64,000 bases of DNA from NCBI GenBank assembly GCA_963783695.1, contig CAWAOM010000008.1, positions 1 through 64,000 on the forward strand, given 5' to 3'. Each line of letters opens with the position of its first letter. Within the stretch, counting starts at the first letter, position 1. Made by a program: the position numbers and the translations under genes. Shown piece after piece: positions 26,073 to 34,835 of this stretch. The notes under the pieces were generated by a model that was not told where the DNA came from, did no database searches, and was given only the letters and a program-made list of their open reading frames with translations. The stretch comes from BM003 sp963783695. GTDB lineage: Bacteria; Pseudomonadota; Gammaproteobacteria; Steroidobacterales; BM003.

Positions 26073-26549
26073 ATGTCCGACCCGACCCACCAGCAATTCA
26101 CGATCCATTGGCGCGATCTCGATGCAAACGGGCACATGCGCAATACCGCTTATCTCGAATACGCCACCCAGGCCCGCTTTGCCTTCTTCGCCGCGCACGG
26201 CTTTCCGCTGCGCGAATTCCGGCGTTTGTCGCTCGGGCCGATAACGCTGCGCGACGAGATCACCTATGTGCGCGAGGTCCGCATGCTGGAGACGATCGAG
26301 TCACGTCTGCATGCGGCGAGCTGGAGCGATGACGGATCGCGGTTCCGGCTCGTCAATGACATCGTCAATCATGCGGCAGACCGTGTCGCCCGAGTCGTCG
26401 CCGATCTCGCGTGGATGAGCACGGCTACACGCGCGATCACCGCCCCACCCGAGGAACTGTTCCAGGTGGTGCGCAAATTGCGGACAGCAACCGCGAGCCA
26501 GCGTAACCGCGGCGGCTCTCAGGCCGTGGCAACAGACGATGCCGACTAA
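26073..26549 (+). CDS. Acyl-CoA thioesterase (hot-dog fold, 4HBT type)
   Basis: A 158-residue protein starting at the ATG at 26073, just before FTIHWRDLDANGHMRNTAYL; upstream frame is low quality. The WRDLDANGHMRN motif contains the active-site Asp of 4HBT thioesterases, and the rest predicts a single hot-dog domain. The length is normal. The gene overlaps the downstream GTPase by 11 nt, so the two are probably co-translated. The substrate is not defined. Confidence 0.88.
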   Translation: MSDPTHQQFTIHWRDLDANGHMRNTAYLEYATQARFAFFAAHGFPLREFRRLSLGPITLRDEITYVREVRMLETIESRLHAASWSDDGSRFRLVNDIVNHAADRVARVVADLAWMSTATRAITAPPEELFQVVRKLRTATASQRNRGGSQAVATDDAD

Positions 26550-27576
26550 CGTCACGGCGGACTACAAGCGAGCCGAGGCGGCGTTTCGCCAGGCCCGCGA
26601 ACCTGCCGACAAGCTGGCATGCCTGAAGGAGATGCTGCGCACGATTCCCAAGCACAAGGGAACGGAGCATCTCCAGGCTGACATCAAGAGCCGGATCAAG
26701 ATGCTGAGTGACGAGCTGGCGGGTCCGCGTAAAGGTGGCAAGCGCGGCGGGCCGGCCTACGTGGTGCGGCCGGAAGGCGCCGCCCAGATCGCGCTGCTCG
26801 GCCCGCCGAACGCCGGCAAATCGGCGTTGCACGACAAACTCTGTGGCTCGCACAGCGAGCAGGGACCCTATCCGTTTACTACCCATCATCCGATTCCGGG
26901 AATGATGCCGTTCGGGGACATCTACTTTCAGCTTATCGATCTGCCGCCGATCACCGCCGATTACTTCGAGAGCTGGATGCTCAATGCGCTGCAGCCGGCG
27001 GACGCGGTCATGCTGGTGGTCGACGTGACGGACCCCGACTGCGTCGACCAGGTAGGGACAATCCTCGAGCGACTCGCTGAAAGGAAAGTGGTGCTCAGCG
27101 AATGCTGGCCCGGCCCGGTCCCGGAGGCGTTTGCCGTCAGCGGCGGCCCGGCGGCCGATGCCGGCGACGATCCCTTCACGCTGGAACTGCCCGCGCTGCT
27201 CGTCGGTAACAAGAGCGATCTCGATCCGGAACCGGCCGAGGTACGTATTCTCGAGGAATTACTCGGGCGCGGGTTCCCGGCGCTGGCAGTGTCCGCACTG
27301 ACCGGGGCCGGTCTCGGAGAAATAGGTAAACTGTTGTACCCGGCGCTCGAAATCGTAAGGGTCTACACCAAGGTTCCCGGCCATGCGGCCAACGACGACC
27401 GGCCATTCACCGTGCGCCGCGGCCAGACCGTTGCCGACGTGGCGCGACTGGTGCACGAGGATATCGCCGCGGGGCTCCGCTTCGCCCGGGTCTGGGGCAG
27501 CGAGGTTTTCGACGGTCAACAGGTCGGACCCGATCACGTCGTAGCCGATGGCGACCGGGTCGAACTGCATGTGTGA
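26539..27576 (+). CDS. DRG/OBG-like GTPase with C-terminal TGS domain
   Basis: A 345-residue protein. After a helical N-terminus rich in Lys (about 1-85) comes the G domain: G1 LLGPPNAGKSALHDKL (about 91-106), G3-like IDLPPITADYFE, and G4 VGNKSDLD (about 222-229). The TGS domain (about 275-345) begins RVYTKVPGHAANDDRPFTV and ends with DHVVADGDRVELHV. The arrangement resembles archaeal and eukaryotic DRG proteins more than Obg, as there is no N-terminal glycine-rich Obg domain. G3 has DLPP instead of the common DxPG. It lies directly behind the thioesterase with an 11-nt overlap. Confidence 0.85.
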   Translation: MPTNVTADYKRAEAAFRQAREPADKLACLKEMLRTIPKHKGTEHLQADIKSRIKMLSDELAGPRKGGKRGGPAYVVRPEGAAQIALLGPPNAGKSALHDKLCGSHSEQGPYPFTTHHPIPGMMPFGDIYFQLIDLPPITADYFESWMLNALQPADAVMLVVDVTDPDCVDQVGTILERLAERKVVLSECWPGPVPEAFAVSGGPAADAGDDPFTLELPALLVGNKSDLDPEPAEVRILEELLGRGFPALAVSALTGAGLGEIGKLLYPALEIVRVYTKVPGHAANDDRPFTVRRGQTVADVARLVHEDIAAGLRFARVWGSEVFDGQQVGPDHVVADGDRVELHV

Positions 27577-27640
27577 ACCGCAAATCCAATATCCTCCGCT
27601 GATGCGCAGCGCCACCCCAACGTCCAAAGGTAGCCGCAAT

Positions 27641-29317
27641 ATGAACCGGATTCGCTTGTTGAGCTTTGCAGTTATGTGCCAGTTTGCCGTGGCCGTCGGT
27701 GCGGAAGATGCCAGCCTCATTCTTGAAAACGGGACCATCCATACCGTCGATGCCGGTGTTGCAACGGTCGAGGCGATGGCGATTGCCGACGGCCGGATTG
27801 TCGCGCTTGGCAGCAACGCCGATATTGACCGGTTTCGCACTGCGCAAACCCGGGTCATCGATCTCGCCGGGCGCTTCGCCATGCCCGGGTTCAACGATGC
27901 CCATGTGCATCTTGGCAATGCCGCGCTGAGGATGCTGAATGTCGACCTGTCCGGGGCGACGTCGCTCGAGGACATGAAGCGGCGCCTGGCCGCGGAGGTG
28001 TTGCAGCGCCAGCCGGGACAGTGGATCTACGGCCGCGGCTGGGACGAGAGCAAGTGGAAGGGGGGACGCGTCCCCACGCGCGAAGATTTCGATGCCGTAA
28101 CGACCGGCCATGCATTGTTCCTCGAACGTGCGGACGGCCACTCAGCCGTGCTCAACACGCTGGCGCTGGAACGTGCCGGCATCGATCGCGACACGCCCGA
28201 CCCGGCGGGCGGAGTAATCGAGCGCGACGCGAACGGCCGGGCGACTGGCTGGCTCAAGGAAAAAGCGGCCGACCAGGTATTTGCCCTGATCCCGGAACCG
28301 ACGCGTGCGCAGTGGCGTGACGGCTTCCTGCGCGCGATGCGGCATGCGCTGGAGAACGGCGTGACATCGGTACAGGACGACACGCTGCGTAGTCCAGGCC
28401 AGGGCAAGACCGCGGTGTCGGTGCTGCAGGAGCTGCACGCGGAACAGGCGTTGCCGATTCGCATCACCGTGTGGCTGCCGTTCGAGGCGCCGCTCGACGA
28501 ACTCGAAAAATGGCGCAGGGAACTGGGTACCAGCGACCGCTGGCTCAAAGCCGGACTGCTGAAAACCAATATCGATGGCTCGGGCGGCTCGCTATCGGCG
28601 GCCATGCTGGAACCCTACGCCAGCGCGCCGGACAACAAGGGGCTGTTGCTGCTCGATCCCGATGTCGTGACAAACATGGTGGTCGCGCGCGATAAGGCCG
28701 GATTCCAGATCGGTATTCACGCCATCGGTGACCGCGCCAATCGCGTCGTACTCGATGCGTTCGATGCCGCAATACGCAGCAACGGCAGGCGCGACTCGCG
28801 CCACCGTATCGAACATGCGCAATTCGTCAACGCCGCCGACCTTGACCGGTTTCGTGCACTCGGCGTCATTGCATCGGTACAACCCAGTCATCTGCTGACC
28901 GATCTGCGCTGGGCGCCAACGCTGCTCGGCCCCGAGCGCGAAGCTGATGCATACCGCTGGAAGAGCTTTATCGACTCCGGCGCCCACCTGTGTTTCGGCA
29001 CCGATTACCCGGTCGAGCCGATCGGGCCGATGCGCGGGCTCTATGCCGCAATCAGTCGCGAATTCGAAACCGGCGGTCCACCGGGCGGCTGGCATCCGGA
29101 CGAATCGCTCGACATCCGTGCGGCGATCGCTGCCTACACGCTCGCACCGGCCTACGCCGAATTCGAAGAATCGCGCAAAGGCAGCCTGACCGTCGGCAAA
29201 CTGGCCGATATCGTTGTACTCAGTCAGGACCCGACGATGCTGGCCGCTGCCGATCTGTTGCAGACCCGCATCGACCTGACGATCGTCGAGGGCCAGGTCG
29301 CCTTCCAGCGCCCATGA
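27641..29317 (+). CDS. Exported amidohydrolase (YtcJ-like, amidohydrolase family 3)
   Basis: A 558-residue protein with ATG at 27641. The signal peptide MNRIRLLSFAVMCQFAVAVG ends near AED, and an earlier frame start is ignored. Metal-binding and active-site motifs of the YtcJ group appear in order: FNDAHVHLGN, IGIHAIGDRANR, RIEHAQFVN and CFGTDYPVEPIGP, followed by the C-terminal strand TVGKLADIVVLSQDP. Family members hydrolyse amide bonds of small molecules; the substrate is not predictable. Export distinguishes it from many cytosolic homologues. Confidence 0.9.
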   Translation: MNRIRLLSFAVMCQFAVAVGAEDASLILENGTIHTVDAGVATVEAMAIADGRIVALGSNADIDRFRTAQTRVIDLAGRFAMPGFNDAHVHLGNAALRMLNVDLSGATSLEDMKRRLAAEVLQRQPGQWIYGRGWDESKWKGGRVPTREDFDAVTTGHALFLERADGHSAVLNTLALERAGIDRDTPDPAGGVIERDANGRATGWLKEKAADQVFALIPEPTRAQWRDGFLRAMRHALENGVTSVQDDTLRSPGQGKTAVSVLQELHAEQALPIRITVWLPFEAPLDELEKWRRELGTSDRWLKAGLLKTNIDGSGGSLSAAMLEPYASAPDNKGLLLLDPDVVTNMVVARDKAGFQIGIHAIGDRANRVVLDAFDAAIRSNGRRDSRHRIEHAQFVNAADLDRFRALGVIASVQPSHLLTDLRWAPTLLGPEREADAYRWKSFIDSGAHLCFGTDYPVEPIGPMRGLYAAISREFETGGPPGGWHPDESLDIRAAIAAYTLAPAYAEFEESRKGSLTVGKLADIVVLSQDPTMLAAADLLQTRIDLTIVEGQVAFQRP

Positions 29318-29467
29318 CCCGGACCGCCGCCCCGATGGCGGTTTCGCCATTGGGGAAAATACGTATGGTGCAGCGCATCAAAAATGCGACTATATTAGGG
29401 TGTTCTAATTTATTGCTTTGCAAATCACATACCGCGATTGCAACAGGCACTGAATGAGGTACCACTG

Positions 29468-29851
29468 ATGAAAGCCGTCAATATCGGATTAATCGCGCTG
29501 ACCACATCGCTGCTTCTCTCCGGTGGCGATGCGCTCGCCGGCCCCGGCGGCGCAAAGCAGGGGCAGGGGCAGGGACAAAAAAGCACCGCGCAGGGCAACC
29601 CGCAACGCGGACAATCGCAACAGGCAGCGCAGCGCGAGCGCGAACAGCGACGCGTTCATCAGGCCGACCAGAGCAACGCAAAACGCAGTCAGGAACAAAC
29701 CCGAACCGAACGGACAACGCCGGCTGCCGAGCCCGATGCGGTCGCGCAGGCGGCGCCAACAAAAGGTGCCCGTCCAGACGACAACAAAGACAACAAAGAC
29801 AACAAAGGCAACACAGGCAACAAAGGCAACACAGGCAACAAAGACGACTAG
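29468..29851 (+). CDS. Exported low-complexity protein with NKD/NKG repeats
   Basis: The ATG at 29468 (MKAVNIGLIALTTSLLLSGG) starts a 127-residue protein with a signal peptide. The middle is rich in Gln, Arg and Glu (QGQGQGQK, REREQRR). The C-terminal 24 residues are a run of Asn/Lys/Asp/Gly triplets, DDNKDNKDNKGNTGNKGN and a further TGNKDD. Such strongly hydrophilic tails are typical of surface or periplasmic proteins; no function is known. A -10-like TATATT lies at 29391. A stem-loop follows at 29915-29940. Confidence 0.65.
   Translation: MKAVNIGLIALTTSLLLSGGDALAGPGGAKQGQGQGQKSTAQGNPQRGQSQQAAQREREQRRVHQADQSNAKRSQEQTRTERTTPAAEPDAVAQAAPTKGARPDDNKDNKDNKGNTGNKGNTGNKDD
29779..29849 (+). repeat. 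Tandem 9-bp repeats coding Asn-Lys-Asp/Gly/Thr
   Basis: About eight units of roughly GACAACAAA or GGCAACAAA or GGCAACACA follow one another within the 3' end of the gene. The unit length keeps the frame, so copy number changes only lengthen or shorten the tail. Confidence 0.75.
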
Positions 29852-29914
29852 TCCTTTTCTGTCACTCCCTCCCAGGGACGATCCCCCCAAGGATGGGAGC
29901 CCACGGAAGGGCCT

Positions 29915-29940
29915 GAAGGGCCGGCGCAAGCCGGCCCTTC
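29915..29940 (+). terminator. Hairpin after the NKD-repeat protein
   Basis: An 11-bp perfect stem GAAGGGCCGGC/GCCGGCCCTTC with a GCAA tetraloop lies 63 nt past the stop. There is no T tract, so this may be a stabilising or Rho-dependent feature. The 29852-30118 interval has no gene. Confidence 0.5.
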
Positions 29941-30118
29941 CGTATCGGGCACTGCGCGCCCGGCTGGCCGGCAACCGGCCCGGCCACGCGCTACATGGCC
30001 GAATTCCGCAGAAAAACCCGCGCGAACACGACCTCGATTGCTGGCCAACCTGGCATTGCCTACACTCACGGGGCAGGCAACGAAGACCTGCGCAGCTGAA
30101 AATTCTACGGAGATTGCA

Positions 30119-30682
30119 ATGCAAAATTTTATCGCTGGATTACGGACGTCCGGTCTGTGCATGCTGGCGCTGGCTTTGACTGCGGTTGCTCCTGCCGCCA
30201 ATGCGAAATCGGCCATGGAAATCGATGCCAAGGTCGATGCATCGCTGAAAGAATTCAAGGAGACTGTAGACTCCGCCGCGGAATTGATACCCAAGTCCGA
30301 GGGGATGCTGGTATTCCCGAGTGTCATCAAGGCAGGAATCGGTATCGGCGGCGAATACGGCGAGGGCGCTCTGCGGATCGGCGGCAAGACTGTCGACTAC
30401 TACAGTACGGCCGCGGCTTCCATCGGGTTGCAACTCGGCGCCCAGTCGAAGACGGTCATCATCATGTTTCTCGACAAGGAAGCGCTCAATAAATTCCGCA
30501 ACAGCAATGGCTGGGAAGCCGGCGTTGACGGTTCGGTCGCGCTGATCCAGGTCGGTGCGGGCGGTTCGATCGACACGACCAATATCAAGGACCCGATAAT
30601 CGGTTTTGTCATCGGCCAGAAGGGCCTGATGTTCAATGTCACGCTCGAGGGTTCCAAGTTCACCAAGCTCGTGCGCGAATAG
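30119..30682 (+). CDS. Exported SYLF/Ysc84-domain lipid-binding protein
   Basis: A 187-residue protein with ATG at 30119 preceded by GGAGATTGCA. The signal peptide is MQNFIAGLRTSGLCMLALAL to about residue 30. The SYLF (Ysc84) core is recognised by GMLVFPSVIKAGIGIGGEYG, GALRIGGKTVDYYSTAAASI and a final GLMFNVTLEGSKFTKL. SYLF domains bind phosphoinositides in eukaryotes; bacterial exported versions are uncharacterised. It precedes the YqgE-like gene by 78 bp on the same strand. Confidence 0.9.
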   Translation: MQNFIAGLRTSGLCMLALALTAVAPAANAKSAMEIDAKVDASLKEFKETVDSAAELIPKSEGMLVFPSVIKAGIGIGGEYGEGALRIGGKTVDYYSTAAASIGLQLGAQSKTVIIMFLDKEALNKFRNSNGWEAGVDGSVALIQVGAGGSIDTTNIKDPIIGFVIGQKGLMFNVTLEGSKFTKLVRE

Positions 30683-30759
30683 GAAAGACTCCGTGGTGGC
30701 GGATCGGGCCTGTCCCTCCGCCGCCCGGATTTCACGGCAACGCGGCAAGCGAGTTCACA

Positions 30760-31425
30760 ATGATTCGTGTCCTGCGACAAATCGGCAGCGGCAGCAACGC
30801 TGCAAGGATCGCCGCAACCCTGATTGGATTGCTGGCGATCACTGCGCCCTGCCTTGCTGCTGCCCCTTCGAATACACCGTCCCCGGGCATGTTTCTGGTG
30901 GCGAGCCGCACCCTTGTCGACGGAGGTTTCGCCGGCAGCGTCGTTCTCCTGACCCGCTACAGCACTGACGGTGCAATGGGACTGGTGATCAACCGCCCCA
31001 TCGGCGTCCGTCCGCAAGAACTGCTCACCGATGTCGGCAAAGTCAAAGACTACGAGGGCGAGCTGTATGGCGGCGGACCTGTGGCAATCCATAACGTCTT
31101 TATGCTGATACGCAGCAGCGAAACGCTGCAGGCCGCGCAGCATATCTTCGCCGACGTTTACGCCTCGCACAGCCGCGACCTTTTGCAGTCGCTGTCGGCG
31201 GATCGTTTCACGGACGACATACTGCGCTTCTACGCCGGATACGCAGGTTGGGGTGCGGGACAACTCGATCAGGAGATTGCGCGCGGCGACTGGTACGTGG
31301 TGACAGCAACCACCGATGCCATATTCGGCAGCGACCCCGCCGGGGTGTGGGAAAAACTGCTACCTCCACCGCCGTCGATCATCGCCGCAAACGGTCCAGT
31401 GCAAGGGGTGCCGGCGCCGCACTGA
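30760..31425 (+). CDS. YqgE/AlgH (DUF179) protein with N-terminal signal peptide
   Basis: A 221-residue protein. After about 40 extra residues containing a hydrophobic signal sequence (IAATLIGLLAITAPCLA) the YqgE/AlgH domain begins at SPGMFLVASRTLVDGGFAGS. It includes GAMGLVINRPIGVRPQELL, YGGGPVA and AGYAGWGAGQLDQEI. Normal YqgE proteins are about 185 residues and cytosolic. The added leader suggests this copy is exported. Function of the family is not known. Confidence 0.87.
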   Translation: MIRVLRQIGSGSNAARIAATLIGLLAITAPCLAAAPSNTPSPGMFLVASRTLVDGGFAGSVVLLTRYSTDGAMGLVINRPIGVRPQELLTDVGKVKDYEGELYGGGPVAIHNVFMLIRSSETLQAAQHIFADVYASHSRDLLQSLSADRFTDDILRFYAGYAGWGAGQLDQEIARGDWYVVTATTDAIFGSDPAGVWEKLLPPPPSIIAANGPVQGVPAPH

Positions 31426-31442
31426 CAGCGCTGCGCTCCGAA

Positions 31443-32000
31443 CTAGATTGCGACGTCGGGCAATTCTCGCTGCGTGGCCAACTCCAGGGTGAAGTAGGTC
31501 GTCTTGGCAAATCCGAACAGCTTCGCCATCAGGTTGCTCGGAAACGACTCGACCTGGGTATTGTATTTGCGCACCGACGAATTGTAGCGCCGTCTTGCCT
31601 GCAGTATTTCCGCTTCCACGTCATTCAGCGCGTGTTGCAAAGAGAGATAGTTCGCGCTGGCCTTCAGGTCCGGATAGGACTCAGCGATGGCGAGCACTTC
31701 GTTCAGCGCGCGCGATACGAGGCTCTCTTCGGCCTCGCGGTCATTCAGGTTCCCGGGGCCGCCACTCACTGCGCGCTGTGCGGTAACCGCCTCCATCGTT
31801 CCTATCTCGTGTTTGGCGTAACCCTGGACCGTCTTGACCAGGTTCGGGATCAGGTTGAAGCGGCGTTTGAGCGCGACATCGATGCCGCTCCATTCCTCTT
31901 CGATCTGGTTGCGGTATTTGATGAAACTGTTGTACATCTGGACGGTGACAAAAAACAGGATCACCGACGCAAACACTATGATCGGGGTGTAATCAGACAT
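31443..32000 (-). CDS. lemA: LemA family membrane protein
   Basis: A 185-residue protein with an N-terminal membrane helix (about 5-25). The family core then reads YNSFIKYRNQIEEEWSGIDV, LKRRFNLIPNLVKTVQGYA, and EVLAIAESYPDLKASANYLS. The coiled-coil-rich mature domain is the usual length. LemA proteins are widespread and of uncertain function. It lies tail-to-tail with the YqgE-like gene, only 17 bp away, so transcription from both sides converges here. Confidence 0.93.
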   Translation of the reverse strand: MSDYTPIIVFASVILFFVTVQMYNSFIKYRNQIEEEWSGIDVALKRRFNLIPNLVKTVQGYAKHEIGTMEAVTAQRAVSGGPGNLNDREAEESLVSRALNEVLAIAESYPDLKASANYLSLQHALNDVEAEILQARRRYNSSVRKYNTQVESFPSNLMAKLFGFAKTTYFTLELATQRELPDVAI

Positions 32001-32177
32001 TTTTGCAACTACCGTTTGTCACCAGCTCGCGGAAATCATAACAGTGTCGATCCGCCTCGTTTCGGCTGCCGCCACCACGCCACCTGAACTGCGGGTATCC
32101 ACGCTTGCCCCATCCGCTACTCTGACCCACACTCTGCAGCAACGCCACCCGGCAAGCCAGACCAGAAGGAGCCGCCA

Positions 32178-32690
32178 ATGTCCGAACAACAGGGCCCGCA
32201 TTGCCTCACCCCGAAAGTCGCGATGGAGTTTCTCGGCGACTCGCCTCTTGGCAACGAGATGGATTCCACCGAGCTCGAAGCGCTGGCGCAGAGCGTGTGT
32301 GCGCGCGAGCTTGCGCCTGGCGAATACCTGATCGAGGCCGGCACGACCGACGACTCGGTCCATATTTTGGTCAGCGGGCGCCTCGAGGTCGTGACTCCCT
32401 CGCTGGCATCCGAACCGGTCACGCTACATGTATTGAATCCCGGGGATCTCGCGGGGGAGATGAGCTTCATCGACGGTACCGAGCACAGCGTCGGCCTGCG
32501 CGCGCTCAACGACTGCAGGGTAGTCAGCCTGCAACGCCCGGATTTCGAGTCGCTGATCGAGACTCACCCGCGGCTTGTCTACAAAGTCATGTGTGCCATC
32601 GTCCGTTCGGCGCACGAAATCGTGACCCGGATGAACATGCAGTATGTCGAGATGACGCGTTACTTCTACAAGACTTCCGGCAGATACTAG
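32178..32690 (+). CDS. Cyclic-nucleotide-binding domain protein
   Basis: A 170-residue protein consisting mainly of a CNB/cupin-like domain: YLIEAGTTDDSVHILVSGRL, LAGEMSFIDGTEHSVGLRAL, and a C-terminal helix. No helix-turn-helix follows, unlike CRP, so it does not look like a DNA-binding regulator. The phosphate-binding cassette (GEMSFIDGTEHSV) lacks the canonical Arg-Ser pair, so ligand binding is doubtful. It is 9 nt upstream of an alpha/beta hydrolase. Confidence 0.83.
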   Translation: MSEQQGPHCLTPKVAMEFLGDSPLGNEMDSTELEALAQSVCARELAPGEYLIEAGTTDDSVHILVSGRLEVVTPSLASEPVTLHVLNPGDLAGEMSFIDGTEHSVGLRALNDCRVVSLQRPDFESLIETHPRLVYKVMCAIVRSAHEIVTRMNMQYVEMTRYFYKTSGRY

Positions 32691-32699
32691 GCACGGACA

Positions 32700-33512
32700 A
32701 TGACCGCCAGGGTGCCGGCGCCGGCTGACCCCGGCCGTATTGCAGTCGGCGATCTCTGCCTCGCCTACCGCTACCTTGCGGGCATGCGAAGGCAGCCGTT
32801 GCTGCTGTTCCTGCACGAGGGACTGGGCTGTATATCGCTGTGGCGCGACTTTCCCGACCAACTCGTCGAACTCACCGGTCTGCCCGCGCTTGTCTACGAC
32901 CGCGCCGGCTACGGCCGGTCCGATCCGTTACCGGCGCGGCGTGATCGCCGGTATCTGCACGACTACGCCTGGCAGGAACTTCCCGCCCTGCTGCGCGCGC
33001 TGGATGAGACGCGGCCGCTGCTGCTGGTCGGTCACAGCGATGGCGGCACGATTGCGTTGCTGTACGCGGCCCGGTTCCCGCACCGCGTTGCTGCAGTGAT
33101 CACCGCGGCGGCGCATGTTTCCGTGGAGCGTGAGGCGCTCGCCGGTATCCGCACTGCCGTTGCCGGGTTTCGCCACGGCGACCTGCAACAGAGGCTCGAA
33201 CGCCACCACGGTGACAAAACCGCGGCAGTATTTCATGGCTGGAGCGACACCTGGCTCGACCGCGATTTTCGCGACTGGAACATCGAATCCGACATCGCCG
33301 CGGTGGCGTGCCCGGTACTGGCGCTGCAGGGCGAAAACGACGAATACGGCACCCCCGGACAACTCCGCTCCATCAAGGCGCATGTGCGGGGCCCTTGCGA
33401 AACGGCGTTGATTCCGGACTGCGGGCATGCGCCGCAGTTTCAGGCGCGCCCGACTACGATGAAAACAATCGCCGCTTTCATCTCGGCCCTGATTTTACCG
33501 CCCGGGGAATAA
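32700..33512 (+). CDS. Alpha/beta hydrolase
   Basis: A 270-residue protein. The lid-side oxyanion region is FLHEGLGCISLWRDFPDQL (about 38-56). The nucleophile elbow LLVGHSDGGTIALLYA places Ser at about 105. The acid appears in LALQGENDEYGTPGQL and the histidine in IPDCGHAPQFQ near residue 246, completing a Ser-Asp-His triad. The substrate is unknown. It follows the CNB protein by 9 nt and may share its transcript. Confidence 0.88.
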   Translation: MTARVPAPADPGRIAVGDLCLAYRYLAGMRRQPLLLFLHEGLGCISLWRDFPDQLVELTGLPALVYDRAGYGRSDPLPARRDRRYLHDYAWQELPALLRALDETRPLLLVGHSDGGTIALLYAARFPHRVAAVITAAAHVSVEREALAGIRTAVAGFRHGDLQQRLERHHGDKTAAVFHGWSDTWLDRDFRDWNIESDIAAVACPVLALQGENDEYGTPGQLRSIKAHVRGPCETALIPDCGHAPQFQARPTTMKTIAAFISALILPPGE

Positions 33513-33941
33513 ACCGCGCGAAGCCAGGACCGACTGGCGTTCTCATTTCATCTGGCCAGACTGGAGAGATGGATTTGCGTCGGCCGACGGAAAACTGGTA
33601 GAAGGGATGACCGGCGGCAAAGACGCACGCCGTACGGGGCGCCATGCAGGGATGAGGGAGAAGTTTCATGGAAAGAAACGCTATGGATAGCGGTCGTTGC
33701 CGGGTCTACACCAATCGCTCGCAACAGCCTGCCGGACAACCGTTGCCGCCCAATACATTGTTGATGTCGGCGGTTGCGGCTGCCGACAGCGCGCGGACAA
33801 GAGCCGGTCGCGCAGCCGGGCACCGGCCGGGAGATTTCAAGGCCCGGCCCAAGCAATAAAGACGTTGCGGCGACGCGCCGCCAACGTTGGCCTGTAAACA
33901 GCGTTTTTCAATGCGATTTTCACGGAGCAGTAACCCGAAAT
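33513..33941. other. 429-bp region upstream of the VOC gene
   Basis: A 63-codon frame at 33668-33859 starts ATGGAAAGAAACGCTATG and has a GGGAG 11-15 nt upstream, but its product is not recognisable. I give it low weight. An imperfect hairpin (ACGTTGCGGC with GCCGCCAACGT) lies near 33863-33892. No other gene is seen. Confidence 0.4.
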
Positions 33942-34820
33942 ATGAGTAGCAAGATCCTCAGAACCGGCGCCGCGGCCATCGCTGCCGTGCTGATCGTCGC
34001 GGCCTGCGCAGGCACCGGCATCCGCCTGCCACCGATTACTTCCACACCATCCGGCGAAGACCGCTACGGCGTTTTTGTGTGGCACGACTTGTTGACCACC
34101 GATCCGGATGCAGCGAAGCGCTTTTACGGCGGACTGTTTGACTGGACATTCGAGGACTTCGAGGTGGGTCGCCAGGGAAGTTACACGGTGATCTATCGCG
34201 GCGGCAGGCCGATCGGCGGGATCGTCGATGCGCGTCAGTTCGATTCCGGGGTCAATGTCTCGCAGTGGATTCCGGTGCTGTCGGTAGCCGATGTCGACGC
34301 TGCCGTGGCGACAACGCTGGCAGCAGGGGGCCGAACATTTGCCGATCCGGTCGATATCGAGGGGCGCGGCCGCATGGCGGTCATCGGCGACCCGCAAGGT
34401 GCGGTGATGACGCTGTTGCGCTCGGCTTCCGGCGATCCCCGCTATGACGATCTGGCGGTCGGCAGCTTTATCTGGAACGAAGTCTGGACCGGGAATATAC
34501 CGGGCGCACTCGATTTCTACTCCCGCCTTGGCGACTACAATACGTCGCGGACCAGCATCCGCGAGGGCGAAACCTATCACTATCTGAGCCAGGCAACAGT
34601 GCCGGTCGCTGGCGTATTGCAGAATCCGGTTGCGGGGCTGCGGCCGAGCTGGGTCAGTTATGTCGGTGTGCAGGATGTCGATGAAATCCTGGCGCGCGTC
34701 GAACGCCTCGGTGGAAAAATTATCGTAGACACGGTCGAGACCGCGGGCAAGAGTGATGCCGCCGCGATTGTCGACCCAAGCGGCGCGGGTCTGATGTTGC
34801 AGACCTGGCCGCTGAAATAG
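33942..34820 (+). CDS. Lipoprotein with two VOC (glyoxalase-fold) domains
   Basis: A 292-residue protein, ATG 33942. The N-terminus is a lipoprotein signal: hydrophobic AAIAAVLIVAACAG with the lipobox Cys at about residue 22. Two VOC repeats follow: the first (about 45-165) contains FVWHDLLTTDPDAAKRFYGG and GGRTFADPVDIEGRGRMAV; the second (about 175-290) contains FIWNEVWTGNIPGALDFYSR and GGKIIVDTVETAGKSDAAAI, the latter ending in GLMLQTWP. VOC proteins bind metals or small ligands; a lipid-anchored pair is uncommon. Its substrate is unknown. Confidence 0.88.
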   Translation: MSSKILRTGAAAIAAVLIVAACAGTGIRLPPITSTPSGEDRYGVFVWHDLLTTDPDAAKRFYGGLFDWTFEDFEVGRQGSYTVIYRGGRPIGGIVDARQFDSGVNVSQWIPVLSVADVDAAVATTLAAGGRTFADPVDIEGRGRMAVIGDPQGAVMTLLRSASGDPRYDDLAVGSFIWNEVWTGNIPGALDFYSRLGDYNTSRTSIREGETYHYLSQATVPVAGVLQNPVAGLRPSWVSYVGVQDVDEILARVERLGGKIIVDTVETAGKSDAAAIVDPSGAGLMLQTWPLK

Positions 34821-34835
34821 AAGAGGTAAACAAGC

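Noticed and set aside
29773..29850. CRISPR-like array
   Set aside because: The 9-bp units are contiguous, in frame and without spacers, so they are coding tandem repeats.
33548..33856. 102-codon leftward frame in the 33.5-33.9 kb gap
   Set aside because: It conflicts with the flow of neighbouring genes, and has no Shine-Dalgarno or motif.
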